A stretch of 64,000 nucleotides of DNA from Rhizobium sp. ARZ01 (GTDB lineage: Bacteria; Pseudomonadota; Alphaproteobacteria; Rhizobiales; Rhizobiaceae). The notes under the pieces were generated by a model, which searched no databases, was not told the DNA's origin, and was given only the letters and a program-made list of their open reading frames with translations. Shown in pieces: positions 33,884 to 42,386 of the stretch (positions are counted from its first letter, which is position 1; each line of letters starts with the position of its first letter). Location of the stretch: the NCBI RefSeq assembly GCF_014851675.1, contig NZ_JACVAE010000004.1, positions 1 through 64,000 of the forward strand, written 5' to 3'. The translations under genes and the position numbers were made by a program.

Positions 33884-35026
33884 ATGTCCTCTTCAAGTCA
33901 ACCCGCGTTCATAACCGATGCAGAGCGGCAGATGCGGCTGAAACGACTGCGCGAGAACGCACAGGCAGCCGGTTTCGCCGGCGTGCTGCTCGGTTCGACA
34001 GATAGCCTGCGCTATTTCACGGGCCTCGAGTGGCACCAGAGCGAACGGCTGCTCGGCGCGCTCGTCACCCCTTCCACTCTCACCTACATCGTTCCTGCGT
34101 TCGAGCGCAGCCGCGTGGAAACTCTGCCGCACCTGCCGGGCGAAATTGCCACGTGGGAGGAGGAGGAAAGCCCGGCTGCACTCGTTGCCGCGTTGCTCGG
34201 ACCGAAGGGGAAGCTTGCGCTGGACGACGCGCTGCCGCTCTTCAGCTACCACGCGCTCGCCGCATGGGTGGGAACCGAGCGGCTTGCCGACGGCGGCCGG
34301 CTGCTCCGCGACTTGCGCCTGCGCAAGTCACCGGCGGAGATCGCGATTATCGAATATGCCATGGGGCTGACGCTGGAGGTGCAGCGGCGCGCCCATGCCA
34401 TCATGAAGCCCGGCATCCGCGCGTCGGAGGTCGTACGCTTCATCGACGAGCAGCACAGGGCACTTGGCGCAACAGGCGGATCGACCTTCTGCATCGTCTC
34501 CTTCGGCGCCGCCACAGCTCTTCCGCATGGCGCCGACGGCGACCAGACGCTTGCCGCCGGCGATGTCATCCTAGTCGATACGGGAGCGAGGATCGACGGC
34601 TATCACTCCGACCTGACCAGGACCTATGTGCTGGACGAGCCGGATGCCGAGTTCGCCCGCGCCTGGGCGATCGAGCGCGAGGCACAGCAGGCGGTCTTTG
34701 ACGCGGCGAAGATCGGTGCGCCGTGCCACAGCCTCGATGATGCCGCGCGCGCAGTGTTTGCGCACCACGGGCTGGGACCGGATTACAGGCTGCCGGGCCT
34801 GCCGCATCGTGCCGGTCACGGGCTGGGGCTCGAAATCCACGAGGAGCCCTATATCGTTCGCGGCAACACGGTGCCACTTGCCGAAGGCATGTGCTTCTCC
34901 AACGAGCCGATGCTTGTCTTCCCCGATCGCTTCGGGATCCGGCTCGAGGACCACATCCACATGACCGCGAACGGACCTGCATGGTTCACGCAGCCGGCAA
35001 AAAGCCCCTCCGAGCCGTTTGCCTGA
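33884..35026 (+). CDS. M24-family metallopeptidase (Xaa-Pro aminopeptidase/dipeptidase type)
   Basis: 380 residues with a creatinase-type N-terminal domain and a pita-bread catalytic domain. All five metal ligands are present: D232 and D243 (VDTGARIDGYHSD), H312 (GHGLGLEIHEEP), E341 (FSNEPM) and E355 (IRLEDH). The chosen ATG at 33884 has GGAG six bases upstream; in-frame ATGs at 33848-33853 are alternatives. It is divergent from the S33 peptidase, with 181 bp between them. Creatinase or ectoine-hydrolase-like activity is a less likely alternative. Confidence 0.88.
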   Translation: MSSSSQPAFITDAERQMRLKRLRENAQAAGFAGVLLGSTDSLRYFTGLEWHQSERLLGALVTPSTLTYIVPAFERSRVETLPHLPGEIATWEEEESPAALVAALLGPKGKLALDDALPLFSYHALAAWVGTERLADGGRLLRDLRLRKSPAEIAIIEYAMGLTLEVQRRAHAIMKPGIRASEVVRFIDEQHRALGATGGSTFCIVSFGAATALPHGADGDQTLAAGDVILVDTGARIDGYHSDLTRTYVLDEPDAEFARAWAIEREAQQAVFDAAKIGAPCHSLDDAARAVFAHHGLGPDYRLPGLPHRAGHGLGLEIHEEPYIVRGNTVPLAEGMCFSNEPMLVFPDRFGIRLEDHIHMTANGPAWFTQPAKSPSEPFA

Positions 35027-35108
35027 AGGCCCAAAGCGCACACGGCGGCACTCATCGCCGCCGTGCCCGCGCGACTGCCCCTTCTGGCACCTGCTTGACG
35101 GCCTGACG

Positions 35109-35994
35109 TTATGGAACGAGGACAGCCGCACCGCTGAGCCGCCCGGCCCGCAGATCGGCAAGCGCATCGTTGGCCCGCGCCAACGGATAAGTGACGATAT
35201 GCGTCCTGACCGACGCCTTGCGCGCGATCTCGAAAATTTCCCGCCCGTCCTGACGTGTCAGGTTGGCAACCGACGCGACGCTCCGCTCACCCCATAGGAT
35301 GGAATAGGGCATGGCCGGAATGTCGCTCATGTGAATGCCGCCGCAGACGACGCGGCCGCCCTTGCGGACAACGCGAAGAGCGGCAGGAACAAGTTCGCCG
35401 ACCGGGGCGAAGATGATGGCCGCGTCCAGTTCAACGGGCGGCGAAGAATGCGAGCTGCCTGCCCATACCGCGCCAAGGCCGACCGCAAAAGCCTGCGCCG
35501 ATGCGTTGGGCCTCGCCGGCCTTTTTCAGCGCACGCCAGCCAATCAATCCCGCGCAGAGGAGCGGCGCGAGCGAAGCTGCAGCCTCATTCCGATCGAGCG
35601 CGAAGGCGAAATTCGCATCGGCTACCGTGTGCGTCGCAAAGCCGCCGTCGCAGGTATAGCCCGTGAACAGCGGGCGGTCGCAGAGGTTCTCCTCGTCCCT
35701 GCGGCAATAGGGGCACTGGCCGCAGGTGTGGCCGAGCCATGGAACGCCGACGCGGCGTCCGATCATGTCACTGGAAACACCCGCTCCGACCGCTTCGACG
35801 ATGCCCACGATCTCGTGGCCCGGCACGAGCGGAAGTTTCGGTTCGGGGAGGTCACCATCGACGACATGCAGGTCAGTGCGGCAAACAGCGCAGGCCTCCA
35901 CCCGGATCGCAAGCTGGCCGGTAAGCGGCGACGGATCGGGGCGGTCGACCAACGAAAGCGGGCCGCCGATCTTTTCCAGCACCATTGCCTTCAT
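35109..35994 (-). pseudogene. Zinc-dependent alcohol dehydrogenase, frameshifted with internal deletion
   Basis: The N-terminal GroES-like domain is intact from MKAMVLEKIGGP: catalytic zinc ligands in CAVCRTD and GHE, and structural zinc cysteines in CGQCPYCRRDEENLC. After KKAGEAQRIG (near 35500) the frame is lost; the other frame resumes with AQAFAVGLGAVWAGSS and runs to a normal end (ELDAAIIFAPVGELVP, CGGIHMSDIP, TNxxRQDG-like TRQDG). About 35-40 codons, including the Rossmann GxGxxG, are missing at the join. The product cannot bind NAD(P), so the gene is dead. An adhP/adhA-type medium-chain dehydrogenase was the ancestor. Confidence 0.82.
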
Positions 35995-36093
35995 GGGCTT
36001 CGCTCCAGACGAGAGCCAACCTAGGCGTTCAGTCTATTCCAGTCCTGAAATTGCGAAAGCCTGAGGAGGGCACATTGAGGTTTTTCAGAACGA

Positions 36094-37002
36094 TCAGTCC
36101 TGGTTGATCTCGGACAGAAGCTCATGCGCGACATCGCGCAGAAGGACGGCGGTCTCCTTGAGGAAGCCGCCCATCGCCGTGCTCTTGCGCCAGCAAAGTG
36201 CGATCCGCCGCGTCGGCGTTGCGCCCTTGAAACGCAGCAAGCGGATCTGGGCCGGCGACGGCTGGCGCGCGGCAAGCTCCGGCAGAAGCGTGATGCCGAC
36301 GTCCGCGCCAACCATCTGGCGCAGCGTTTCGAGGCTCGTCGCACGGAACGAGCTGCGCTCACGTGCGCCCGCCAACCGGCAGACATCCAGTGCCTGCTCG
36401 CGCAGACAATGCCCCTCCTCAAGGAGCATCAGGTCATGTCCGTCAAGTTCGCCGAGGCTGAGCTCGTCGCGCTTTGCCAACTTATGCGTGGCGGGCACGG
36501 CGAGCAGGAACCGCTCCTCGAACAGAAATTCCGTCTGCAGGCGGTCGTCATCGACAGGCAATGCCAGCACCGCCGCGTCGAGCTTGCCCTCACGCAAGCG
36601 CGAGATCAGGCTCTCGCTCTTTTCCTCGACGAGCAGAGTCTCGAGCTCGGGAAAGCGTTCGCGGATGCGCCTCACAACATGTGGCAGAAGATACGGTCCG
36701 AGTGTGGGAAAGATGCCGAGCTTCAAAGACCCAGTCTCCGGGTCGCGGCATCGAAGCGCCGCACGCCTCATTTCGCCGACCTCCTCCAGGATCCGGCGTG
36801 CGCGCGCCACCGCATCCTGGCCGAACGGGGTCAGCATCATCGATCGGGCCGTCCGCTCGATCAGCGGCGCGCCCAACTCGTCCTCGAATTTCCTGATCTG
36901 TGTCGACAGCGTCGGTTGGCTGACATGGCAGGCCTCTGCGGCACGGCCGAAGTGCCGGTGTTCCGCCAGGGCGATCAGATATTCCAGTTCGCGCAGGGTC
37001 AT
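36094..37002 (-). CDS. oxyR: Hydrogen peroxide-sensing regulator OxyR (LysR family)
   Basis: 302 residues: LysR helix-turn-helix (residues 1-60, HFGRAAEACHVSQPTLSTQI) and the OxyR regulatory domain. The redox pair is C199 and C208 in EEGHCLREQALDVC, the same numbers as in E. coli OxyR when the ATG at 37002 is used; a TTG two codons earlier is an alternative. It lies 81 bp downstream of ahpF on the same strand, so ahpC-ahpF-oxyR may be partly co-transcribed. A four-half-site OxyR operator is found upstream of ahpC. Confidence 0.93.
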   Translation of the reverse strand: MTLRELEYLIALAEHRHFGRAAEACHVSQPTLSTQIRKFEDELGAPLIERTARSMMLTPFGQDAVARARRILEEVGEMRRAALRCRDPETGSLKLGIFPTLGPYLLPHVVRRIRERFPELETLLVEEKSESLISRLREGKLDAAVLALPVDDDRLQTEFLFEERFLLAVPATHKLAKRDELSLGELDGHDLMLLEEGHCLREQALDVCRLAGARERSSFRATSLETLRQMVGADVGITLLPELAARQPSPAQIRLLRFKGATPTRRIALCWRKSTAMGGFLKETAVLLRDVAHELLSEINQD

Positions 37003-37083
37003 GAGCAATCAATGCGCCCCGAATCGATTTCTCGATCCGGGAGGCGGAATCCTTTTTAGCTACGCCATGCAGGCGAGACGGCC

Positions 37084-38664
37084 TCAGGCGGCCTTCGCGT
37101 TGTCCGTGTCCGGCGCAGACGTGCGCATCAGATGGTCGAAGGCGGCAAGGGAAGCCTTGGCCCCCTCGCCTACTGCAATCACGATCTGCTTGTAGGGCAC
37201 CGTCGTGCAATCGCCAGCGGCAAAGACGCCGGGCACGGAGGTCTGGCCATGATGGTCGACGACGATCTCGCCGCGCGTAGACAGCTCGACCGTGCCCTTC
37301 AGCCATTCGGTGTTCGGCAGCAGCCCGATCTGGACGAAGATGCCCTCCAGCGACAGCGTGTGGCGCTGGCCCGCAATGCGATTTTCGTAAGTGAGCCCGG
37401 TGACCTTCTGCCCGTCGCCGATCACTTCCGTCGTCTTGGCATTCAGCAGGATATCAACGTTCGGCAGGCTGCGCAGCTTACGCTGAAGGACGTCGTCGGC
37501 GCGAAGCTTGCCGTCGAACTCGATCAGCGTTACGTGGGCGACGATGTTGGCGAGGTCGATCGCCGCTTCCACACCCGAATTGCCGCCGCCGATTACGGCC
37601 ACGCGCTTGCCCTTGAACAGCGGGCCGTCGCAATGGGGGCAATAGGCAACGCCCTTGTTGCGGTACTGGTCCTCGCCCGGAACGCCCATCTGCCGCCAGC
37701 GCGCGCCAGTGGAAAGGATCACGGTCTTCGAGCGCAGCGTCGCTCCGTTGGCCAATTCGACTTTGATCATGTCTCTGCCGGGCACGAGCTTTTCGGCCCG
37801 CTGCAGGTTCATGATGTCGACGTCATAGTTCTTCACATGCGCTTCCAGCGACGCGGCAAGCTGCGGACCTTCGGTGTGGGGGACGGAGATGAAGTTCTCG
37901 ATTGCCATGGTATCGAGCACCTGACCGCCGAAACGCTCGGCGGCGATGCCGGTGCGGATGCCCTTGCGCGCCGCATAAATTGCAGCCGCAGCCCCTGCCG
38001 GCCCACCGCCGATAATCAGCACCTCAAAGGGTTCACGCTCATTGAGCTTCGATGCGGCGCGGGCTGCCGAGTTCGTGTCCAGCTTGGCGACGATCTCCTC
38101 GACCTCCATGCGCCCCTGCGCGAAAACCTCGCCGTTGAGGTAGACGGTCGGGACCGACATGACCTGCCGGCTCTCCACCTCCGCCGGAAACACGCCGCCG
38201 TCGATCGCCACGTGCTTGACGCGCGGGTTGAGGACCGCCATCAGGTTCAGCGCCTGCACCACGTCCGGGCAGTTCTGGCAGGACAGCGAGAAATAGGTTT
38301 CGAAGGTCAGGTCGCCGTCGAGCTCGCGGATCTGGTCGATGATTGCCTGCTCGACACGCGGCGGATGGCCGCCGACCTGAAGGAGTGCCAGCACGAGCGA
38401 GGTGAACTCGTGGCCGAGCGGAATTCCGGCAAAACGCAGGCTGATGTCGTGACCGGGGCTATTTAGCGCAAACGACGGCGCGCGCTGACCGTCGTCGCGG
38501 CGCTCGATCACGGAAATCTTGTCGCTGAGCACGACCAGTTCGTTCAGCAGCGCCATCATCTCATGCGACTTCGCGCTGTCATCGGTAGAGGCCGTGATCT
38601 CTACCGGGCGAACGAGCTTTTCGAGATAGGCCTTGAGCTGGGATTTCAGATTGTCGTCGAGCAT
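37084..38664 (-). CDS. ahpF: Alkyl hydroperoxide reductase subunit F (NADH:peroxiredoxin reductase)
   Basis: 526 residues, normal AhpF length. The N-terminal double thioredoxin fold carries C129 and C132 (CQNC); the FAD domain begins with [15 protein letters not shown]; the redox pair is in CPHC; a second [14 protein letters not shown] binds NADH; the C-terminal FAD contact reads GVFAAGDC. It transfers electrons from NADH to AhpC. GGAG lies before the ATG. It is separated from ahpC by 158 bp containing a stem-loop and a repeat fragment. Confidence 0.96.
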   Translation of the reverse strand: MLDDNLKSQLKAYLEKLVRPVEITASTDDSAKSHEMMALLNELVVLSDKISVIERRDDGQRAPSFALNSPGHDISLRFAGIPLGHEFTSLVLALLQVGGHPPRVEQAIIDQIRELDGDLTFETYFSLSCQNCPDVVQALNLMAVLNPRVKHVAIDGGVFPAEVESRQVMSVPTVYLNGEVFAQGRMEVEEIVAKLDTNSAARAASKLNEREPFEVLIIGGGPAGAAAAIYAARKGIRTGIAAERFGGQVLDTMAIENFISVPHTEGPQLAASLEAHVKNYDVDIMNLQRAEKLVPGRDMIKVELANGATLRSKTVILSTGARWRQMGVPGEDQYRNKGVAYCPHCDGPLFKGKRVAVIGGGNSGVEAAIDLANIVAHVTLIEFDGKLRADDVLQRKLRSLPNVDILLNAKTTEVIGDGQKVTGLTYENRIAGQRHTLSLEGIFVQIGLLPNTEWLKGTVELSTRGEIVVDHHGQTSVPGVFAAGDCTTVPYKQIVIAVGEGAKASLAAFDHLMRTSAPDTDNAKAA

Positions 38665-38703
38665 CGGGCACTCCGTATAGGAGCAACTCCCGCAAAACTA
38701 AGC

Positions 38704-38737
38704 AGCGGCTTTGCGTTTGGAATTGCGTACAAACAAG
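38704..38737. repeat. Fragment of a rhizobial palindromic repeat
   Basis: AGCGGCTTTGCGTTTGGAAT and the following GCG...AAACA resemble the AGCGGTTTTGC-N4-GGAAT core of the element at 12830-12924, so two related copies occur in the window. This copy is partial and lacks the full hairpin arms. Confidence 0.5.
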
Positions 38738-38785
38738 CAGTTAGACATCGCGGCCGCGGTCTTGGGAGGACGCGCGGCAGGGTTA

Positions 38786-38808
38786 CCGCCCCGCATCGCG
38801 CGGGGCGG
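38786..38808 (-). other. Stem-loop directly after ahpC
   Basis: A 9-bp perfect stem (CCGCCCCGC/GCGGGGCGG, loop of 5) begins 15 nt downstream of the ahpC stop. No T tract follows. It is well placed to stabilise the ahpC message or limit read-through into ahpF; AhpC is normally needed in large excess over AhpF. Confidence 0.6.
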
Positions 38809-38822
38809 CGTATCGTCAAACG

Positions 38823-39386
38823 TCAGATCTTGCCGACGAGTTGCAGCGAGGGGGCGAGCGTCTTGGCGCCTTCTTCCCATTTGGCCGGGCAGACTTCACC
38901 GGGATGCGCCCGGACGTACTGGGCGGCCTTGACCTTGCGCAGCAGATCGGCGGCGTTGCGGCCGATGCCCTCGGCGGTGACTTCCATCGCCTGGATGATG
39001 CCATCAGGGTCGACGATGAAGGTGCCACGGTCGGCGAGGCCTTCGCCTTCGCGCATCACTTCAAAGTTGCGAGTGATCGCACCGGTCGGGTCGCCGATCA
39101 TGGCATACTCGATCTTGCCAATCGTCTCGGACGCGTCATGCCAGCCCTTGTGGCTGAAGTGCGTGTCGGTCGAAACCGAGAACACCTCGACGCCGAGGCG
39201 CTGCAGTTCGGCGTAATGATCGGCCAGGTCACCGAGTTCGGTCGGGCAGACGAAGGTGAAGTCGGCCGGATAGAAGAAGAAGATCGCCCACTTGCCCTGG
39301 ATGTCGGCTTCGCTCACTTCGATGAACTTGCCCTGCTTGAAGGCCTGCGCCTTGAACGGCTTGATGGGGGTATTGAGGACGGACAT
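38823..39386 (-). CDS. ahpC: Alkyl hydroperoxide reductase subunit C (2-Cys peroxiredoxin)
   Basis: 187 residues, the full AhpC length. The peroxidatic cysteine is C47 (FTFVCPTEL) and the resolving cysteine C166 (GEVCPAKW). It reduces H2O2, organic peroxides and peroxynitrite and is recycled by AhpF. AGGAG lies six bases before the ATG. Its promoter region holds a consensus OxyR operator. Confidence 0.97.
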   Translation of the reverse strand: MSVLNTPIKPFKAQAFKQGKFIEVSEADIQGKWAIFFFYPADFTFVCPTELGDLADHYAELQRLGVEVFSVSTDTHFSHKGWHDASETIGKIEYAMIGDPTGAITRNFEVMREGEGLADRGTFIVDPDGIIQAMEVTAEGIGRNAADLLRKVKAAQYVRAHPGEVCPAKWEEGAKTLAPSLQLVGKI

Positions 39387-39434
39387 GGGTACTCCTGTAG
39401 AATTTGCTGCAAAGCGAAGGTCGCTTCGCGGCGC

Positions 39435-39500
39435 AACATAGACAGGTGCAATCCATAAATGAAATAGATAAAAACTGAAAGTTCGATAGGTGCGAACTAT
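39435..39500 (-). promoter_or_regulatory. OxyR operator and predicted promoter of ahpC
   Basis: Four half-sites lie at exact seven-base spacings: ATAG (39464), CTGA (39475), ATAG (39486) and CTAT (39497-39500). The distal pair fits ATAGnTnnnAnCTAT at all positions. This is the tetramer site of OxyR. Immediately downstream on the minus strand a weak -35 (TTCATT, 39463-39458) and a -10 (TATGTT, 39440-39435) with a 17-bp spacer would let OxyR touch polymerase. The half-sites are seen; the promoter assignment is inference. Confidence 0.78.
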
Positions 39501-39542
39501 CGCCGCGGCTGTGGCAAAACAGGCCCCGGGGGCTGACGGGCC

Positions 39543-40889
39543 CTACTGTAGGAACCGCTCCACCGCACGCGCGATTTCCAGGACTTCGCCATCCGCGCCA
39601 GCCAATCCCGCAACCATCAGTCCGACCGGCGCATCACCAGGTTTGCCGATCGGAAGGGAAATCGCGCAACCGTCGATCATGTTGATGAACGAAGCATTTC
39701 GCAGCACGTAGAGGTTGGCGCGGGTGAAGGCCTCATCGTCGGCGAGATCGGCAATGCGCGGCGGCAAAATGCCGACAGTCGGCATCAGCACTGCGTCGAA
39801 CCGGGCGAACCGCGCCTCGATGTCGGCGATGAGACGGCTGCGCGCGGCCCCGAGTTCGATGTAGTCCGCAGCTGACTGCGAGGCGCCGGCGCGGATGCGC
39901 GTGGCGACGCGGGGATCATAGTCTTCTCCCCTCCGGCCGATAAGGTCCTTGTGCCAGGCATAGCTTTCCGCCGCGCTGAACCCGCCCTTCGCGTTCATCT
40001 TCGGAATATCGAGAAACTCCGGAACCTCGATCTCCTCGACCAGAGCGCCGGATTGCGAAAGGCGCGAGAGAGACGAGCGGAACAAGTCCGCGACCTCAGC
40101 GTCCATTCCATCCAGCACAAGCGTCGTCGGTACGGCAAGGCGAAGTCCGGCCACCGGACGATCGCGCAGCGATGTCCCTTGCTCGCCGGCCAGAATGGCG
40201 TCCATGATCGCGCAACATTCGACTGACCGGGCAATCGGACCAATGGAATCGAGGGTGGATGACAACGGGACGGCTCCTGTGCGCGGGACCCGGCGCGCGG
40301 TCGGCTTGTAGCCAACGAGCCTGTTGAACGCTGCCGGTATGCGGCAGGAACCACCTGTGTCAGTGCCGAGTGCCGCGTGCGCCATTCCCTCGGCGACGGA
40401 AATTGCAGCTCCGGAAGACGATCCTCCCGGCACCCGGGCGTTGTCACGATCCCATATGCTGCGCGGCGTTCCGTAGTGTGGGTTAATCCCGAGCCCGGAA
40501 TAGGCGAACTCGGTCATGTTGGTGCGCCCGATCACGATGAAGCCGGCCCGGCGCAAGCGTGCAACTGCAACCGCATCCGCTGTGGCGGGCGCGCTGTCGG
40601 CAAGTGCCAGCGAACCCGCCTTTGTCACATCGCCCACGATGTCGAACAGATCCTTCACCGAAATCGGGATTCCGGCCCATTGGGACGGCGCGGCCCCTCC
40701 CCGGCGCAGAAGGTCCATAGCATCGGCCGCCTGTAGCGCGGTCTCGCGTGACACCTTGATAAAGGTCGCTTTACCTTCGGACGAGGACTCGATGCGGGCG
40801 AGACACGCTTCGACAAGCGCACGGCTCGTCGTGCACCCCAGAGCGAGGTCATTTGCGAGTTGTGTCAGCGTCGGGGCGGATACGATCAT
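39543..40889 (-). CDS. Amidase (amidase-signature family)
   Basis: 448 residues. The Ser-cisSer-Lys triad is complete: K79 (SVKDLFD), S157 (PGGSSSG) and S181 (TDTGGSCRIPAA), with the usual 24-residue spacing of the serines. Such enzymes hydrolyse amides or Asp/Glu-tRNA amides; with no gatB or gatC nearby and only about 450 residues this is a catabolic amidase rather than GatA. The ATG at 40889 is chosen (GGAG ten bases upstream). Divergent from a CUT2 importer, with 329 bp between them. Confidence 0.9.
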   Translation of the reverse strand: MIVSAPTLTQLANDLALGCTTSRALVEACLARIESSSEGKATFIKVSRETALQAADAMDLLRRGGAAPSQWAGIPISVKDLFDIVGDVTKAGSLALADSAPATADAVAVARLRRAGFIVIGRTNMTEFAYSGLGINPHYGTPRSIWDRDNARVPGGSSSGAAISVAEGMAHAALGTDTGGSCRIPAAFNRLVGYKPTARRVPRTGAVPLSSTLDSIGPIARSVECCAIMDAILAGEQGTSLRDRPVAGLRLAVPTTLVLDGMDAEVADLFRSSLSRLSQSGALVEEIEVPEFLDIPKMNAKGGFSAAESYAWHKDLIGRRGEDYDPRVATRIRAGASQSAADYIELGAARSRLIADIEARFARFDAVLMPTVGILPPRIADLADDEAFTRANLYVLRNASFINMIDGCAISLPIGKPGDAPVGLMVAGLAGADGEVLEIARAVERFLQ

Positions 40890-41218
40890 TTTGTTTGCAC
40901 TCCACGGCCGGACCACAGGACGTGCTTGCCGTTTGCGGTACCTTCTTCAAGGGGGAATGTCATGTCGATGCGGCGGGGGCAAGCACCGAGGCGATATCGC
41001 AACGCAATCTGGCGTCTTTGATCGCGGTTTCCGGCCAGCACCACCCGGCCGCTGTAGATAACAACCATGCGGCGTCATCGACAAATTCGCCCGTACGGCG
41101 CGTTAACCATTTACTTACGATAGAAATGCGCGGAAAATTACCGGCGCGGGAGGAAGCATTCGGCCCTCTCAAACAAGCGCCCGAACGGCTTTCGCCCCTT
41201 TTCAAGGGAGGACTAGTC
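40890..41218. other. Divergent promoter region between amidase and the second CUT2 operon
   Basis: About 330 bp without a supported gene. GGGGGAA before ATG codons near 40950-40965 is a good ribosome site but only opens frames of 19-34 codons. TTAACCAT at about 41103 resembles a CtrA half-site. No clear -35/-10 was assigned. Confidence 0.4.
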
Positions 41219-42304
41219 ATGAGGCGTATCTTGTTGCGCGCGGCAGCATCCGTCGCGGCGCTCTCGCTTGGCGTGTCGTATGCATCCGCGCAGTCCGGAA
41301 GTGTCGAGAAGGCGGTCGGCGGCTACAATTTCGAAGAGGCCGCAAAGGAAGCCCCCGGCACGAAGGATTTTCATTCGGCCGACGGCCACCTCACCTTCGC
41401 CATCGTCACGCACACGGCTGGCAACGGCTTCTTCGATCCGGTCTACGTCGGCGCTTTGGCGGCGGCCAATATGATTGGGGCGAAGGTCCTGTTGCTTGGC
41501 TCGGAATCACCGGTGGACGATCCAGCCCGAGAGATCGAAATCCTGAACCAGATCGTTCAGGATCCGACCATTGACGGCATCATCATGACGACGCCGCAGG
41601 TGGGCGCTTACAACGACATCGTCAAGGCCGCCGAGGCAAAGGGCATCCCTGTCGCAACGACGAACTCCTTTGACGGCACGATTCTGAATCGCAGCAGCAT
41701 CAGTCACACCGGGCAGGATGCATCCGCGGCTGCGATCGGCGGCGAGGCGCTCGCCAAGTGCGTGCTCGCCAGCGGCGCTGAAAAAGGTTCGATTGTGCTG
41801 CCTTCCTCCACCGCGATGGGCAACATCGAGGTGAACAATCGGGTAACTTCTGCGTTCAACGCCATCGTCAAGACGCTGAAGGACGCTGGCAAGCTTGAGA
41901 ACTTCAAGGTCGACGCCGGACCGGAGAATGTCGGCATCGACACGAACCCGAACGATCCGGTGAACGCACTTGTATCGTTGTTTGAGTCCCGCGGGGATGT
42001 TGTCGGCGTGTTCACCGCCAACAACGTCTTCACCCCGCCGCTCGTCAAGGCGGTCGCGCAGACCGGCAAGATGGACAAGATCTGCGCCTTTGGCTTCGAT
42101 CTGGGGCCGGCACAGCAGGAGGGCATCGCCGCCGGGAACCTGACTGGCTCGCTGGGGCAACAGCCGTTCCTGCAGGGCTTCTGGCCGGTCATGCAGCTCT
42201 ATCTGCAGATCGACCGCGGTATTTCCGCCGCCAATCTCGACACGCGTGCGCAGCTGGTGACGAAGGACTCCGTCGCCAAGGTCGGCAAGCGCTTCGAAAA
42301 CTGA
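41219..42304 (+). CDS. Periplasmic sugar-binding protein (CUT2 type)
   Basis: 361 residues with a Sec signal peptide (MRRILLRAAASVAALSLG, cleavage near SYASA-QSG). The mature part is a ribose-type periplasmic-binding fold: FAIVTHTAGNGFFDPVYVGA near the start, DGIIMTTPQ and ICAFGFDLGPAQQEGI. The ATG at 41219 has GGGAGG eight bases upstream. First gene of a three-gene operon with a fused permease and a single-domain ATPase. The ligand is unknown. Confidence 0.9.
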   Translation: MRRILLRAAASVAALSLGVSYASAQSGSVEKAVGGYNFEEAAKEAPGTKDFHSADGHLTFAIVTHTAGNGFFDPVYVGALAAANMIGAKVLLLGSESPVDDPAREIEILNQIVQDPTIDGIIMTTPQVGAYNDIVKAAEAKGIPVATTNSFDGTILNRSSISHTGQDASAAAIGGEALAKCVLASGAEKGSIVLPSSTAMGNIEVNNRVTSAFNAIVKTLKDAGKLENFKVDAGPENVGIDTNPNDPVNALVSLFESRGDVVGVFTANNVFTPPLVKAVAQTGKMDKICAFGFDLGPAQQEGIAAGNLTGSLGQQPFLQGFWPVMQLYLQIDRGISAANLDTRAQLVTKDSVAKVGKRFEN

Positions 42305-42326
42305 CTTCGCGTGAACCACCCGAGAA

Positions 42327-42358
42327 GTGGGCGGTCGGGTAGCAGCCCCACCGCCCAC
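42327..42358 (+). other. Stem-loop after the sugar-binding-protein gene
   Basis: A 9-bp perfect stem, GTGGGCGGT/ACCGCCCAC, with a 14-nt loop, 23 bp after the stop codon and before the permease start. No T run follows. It probably shields the binding-protein message and lowers expression of the downstream genes. Confidence 0.55.
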
Positions 42359-42386
42359 GGCCGGTGGGGACAGCCGGATAAAATCC

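Noticed and set aside
37132..38466. Open frame of 444 codons opposite ahpF
   Set aside because: Antisense shadow of ahpF; no ribosome site or homology.
40952..41010. Leader peptide with a GGGGGAA ribosome site upstream of the second CUT2 operon
   Set aside because: The short frames (19-34 codons) lack any attenuator-like structure or codon bias, so evidence is too thin to call a feature.
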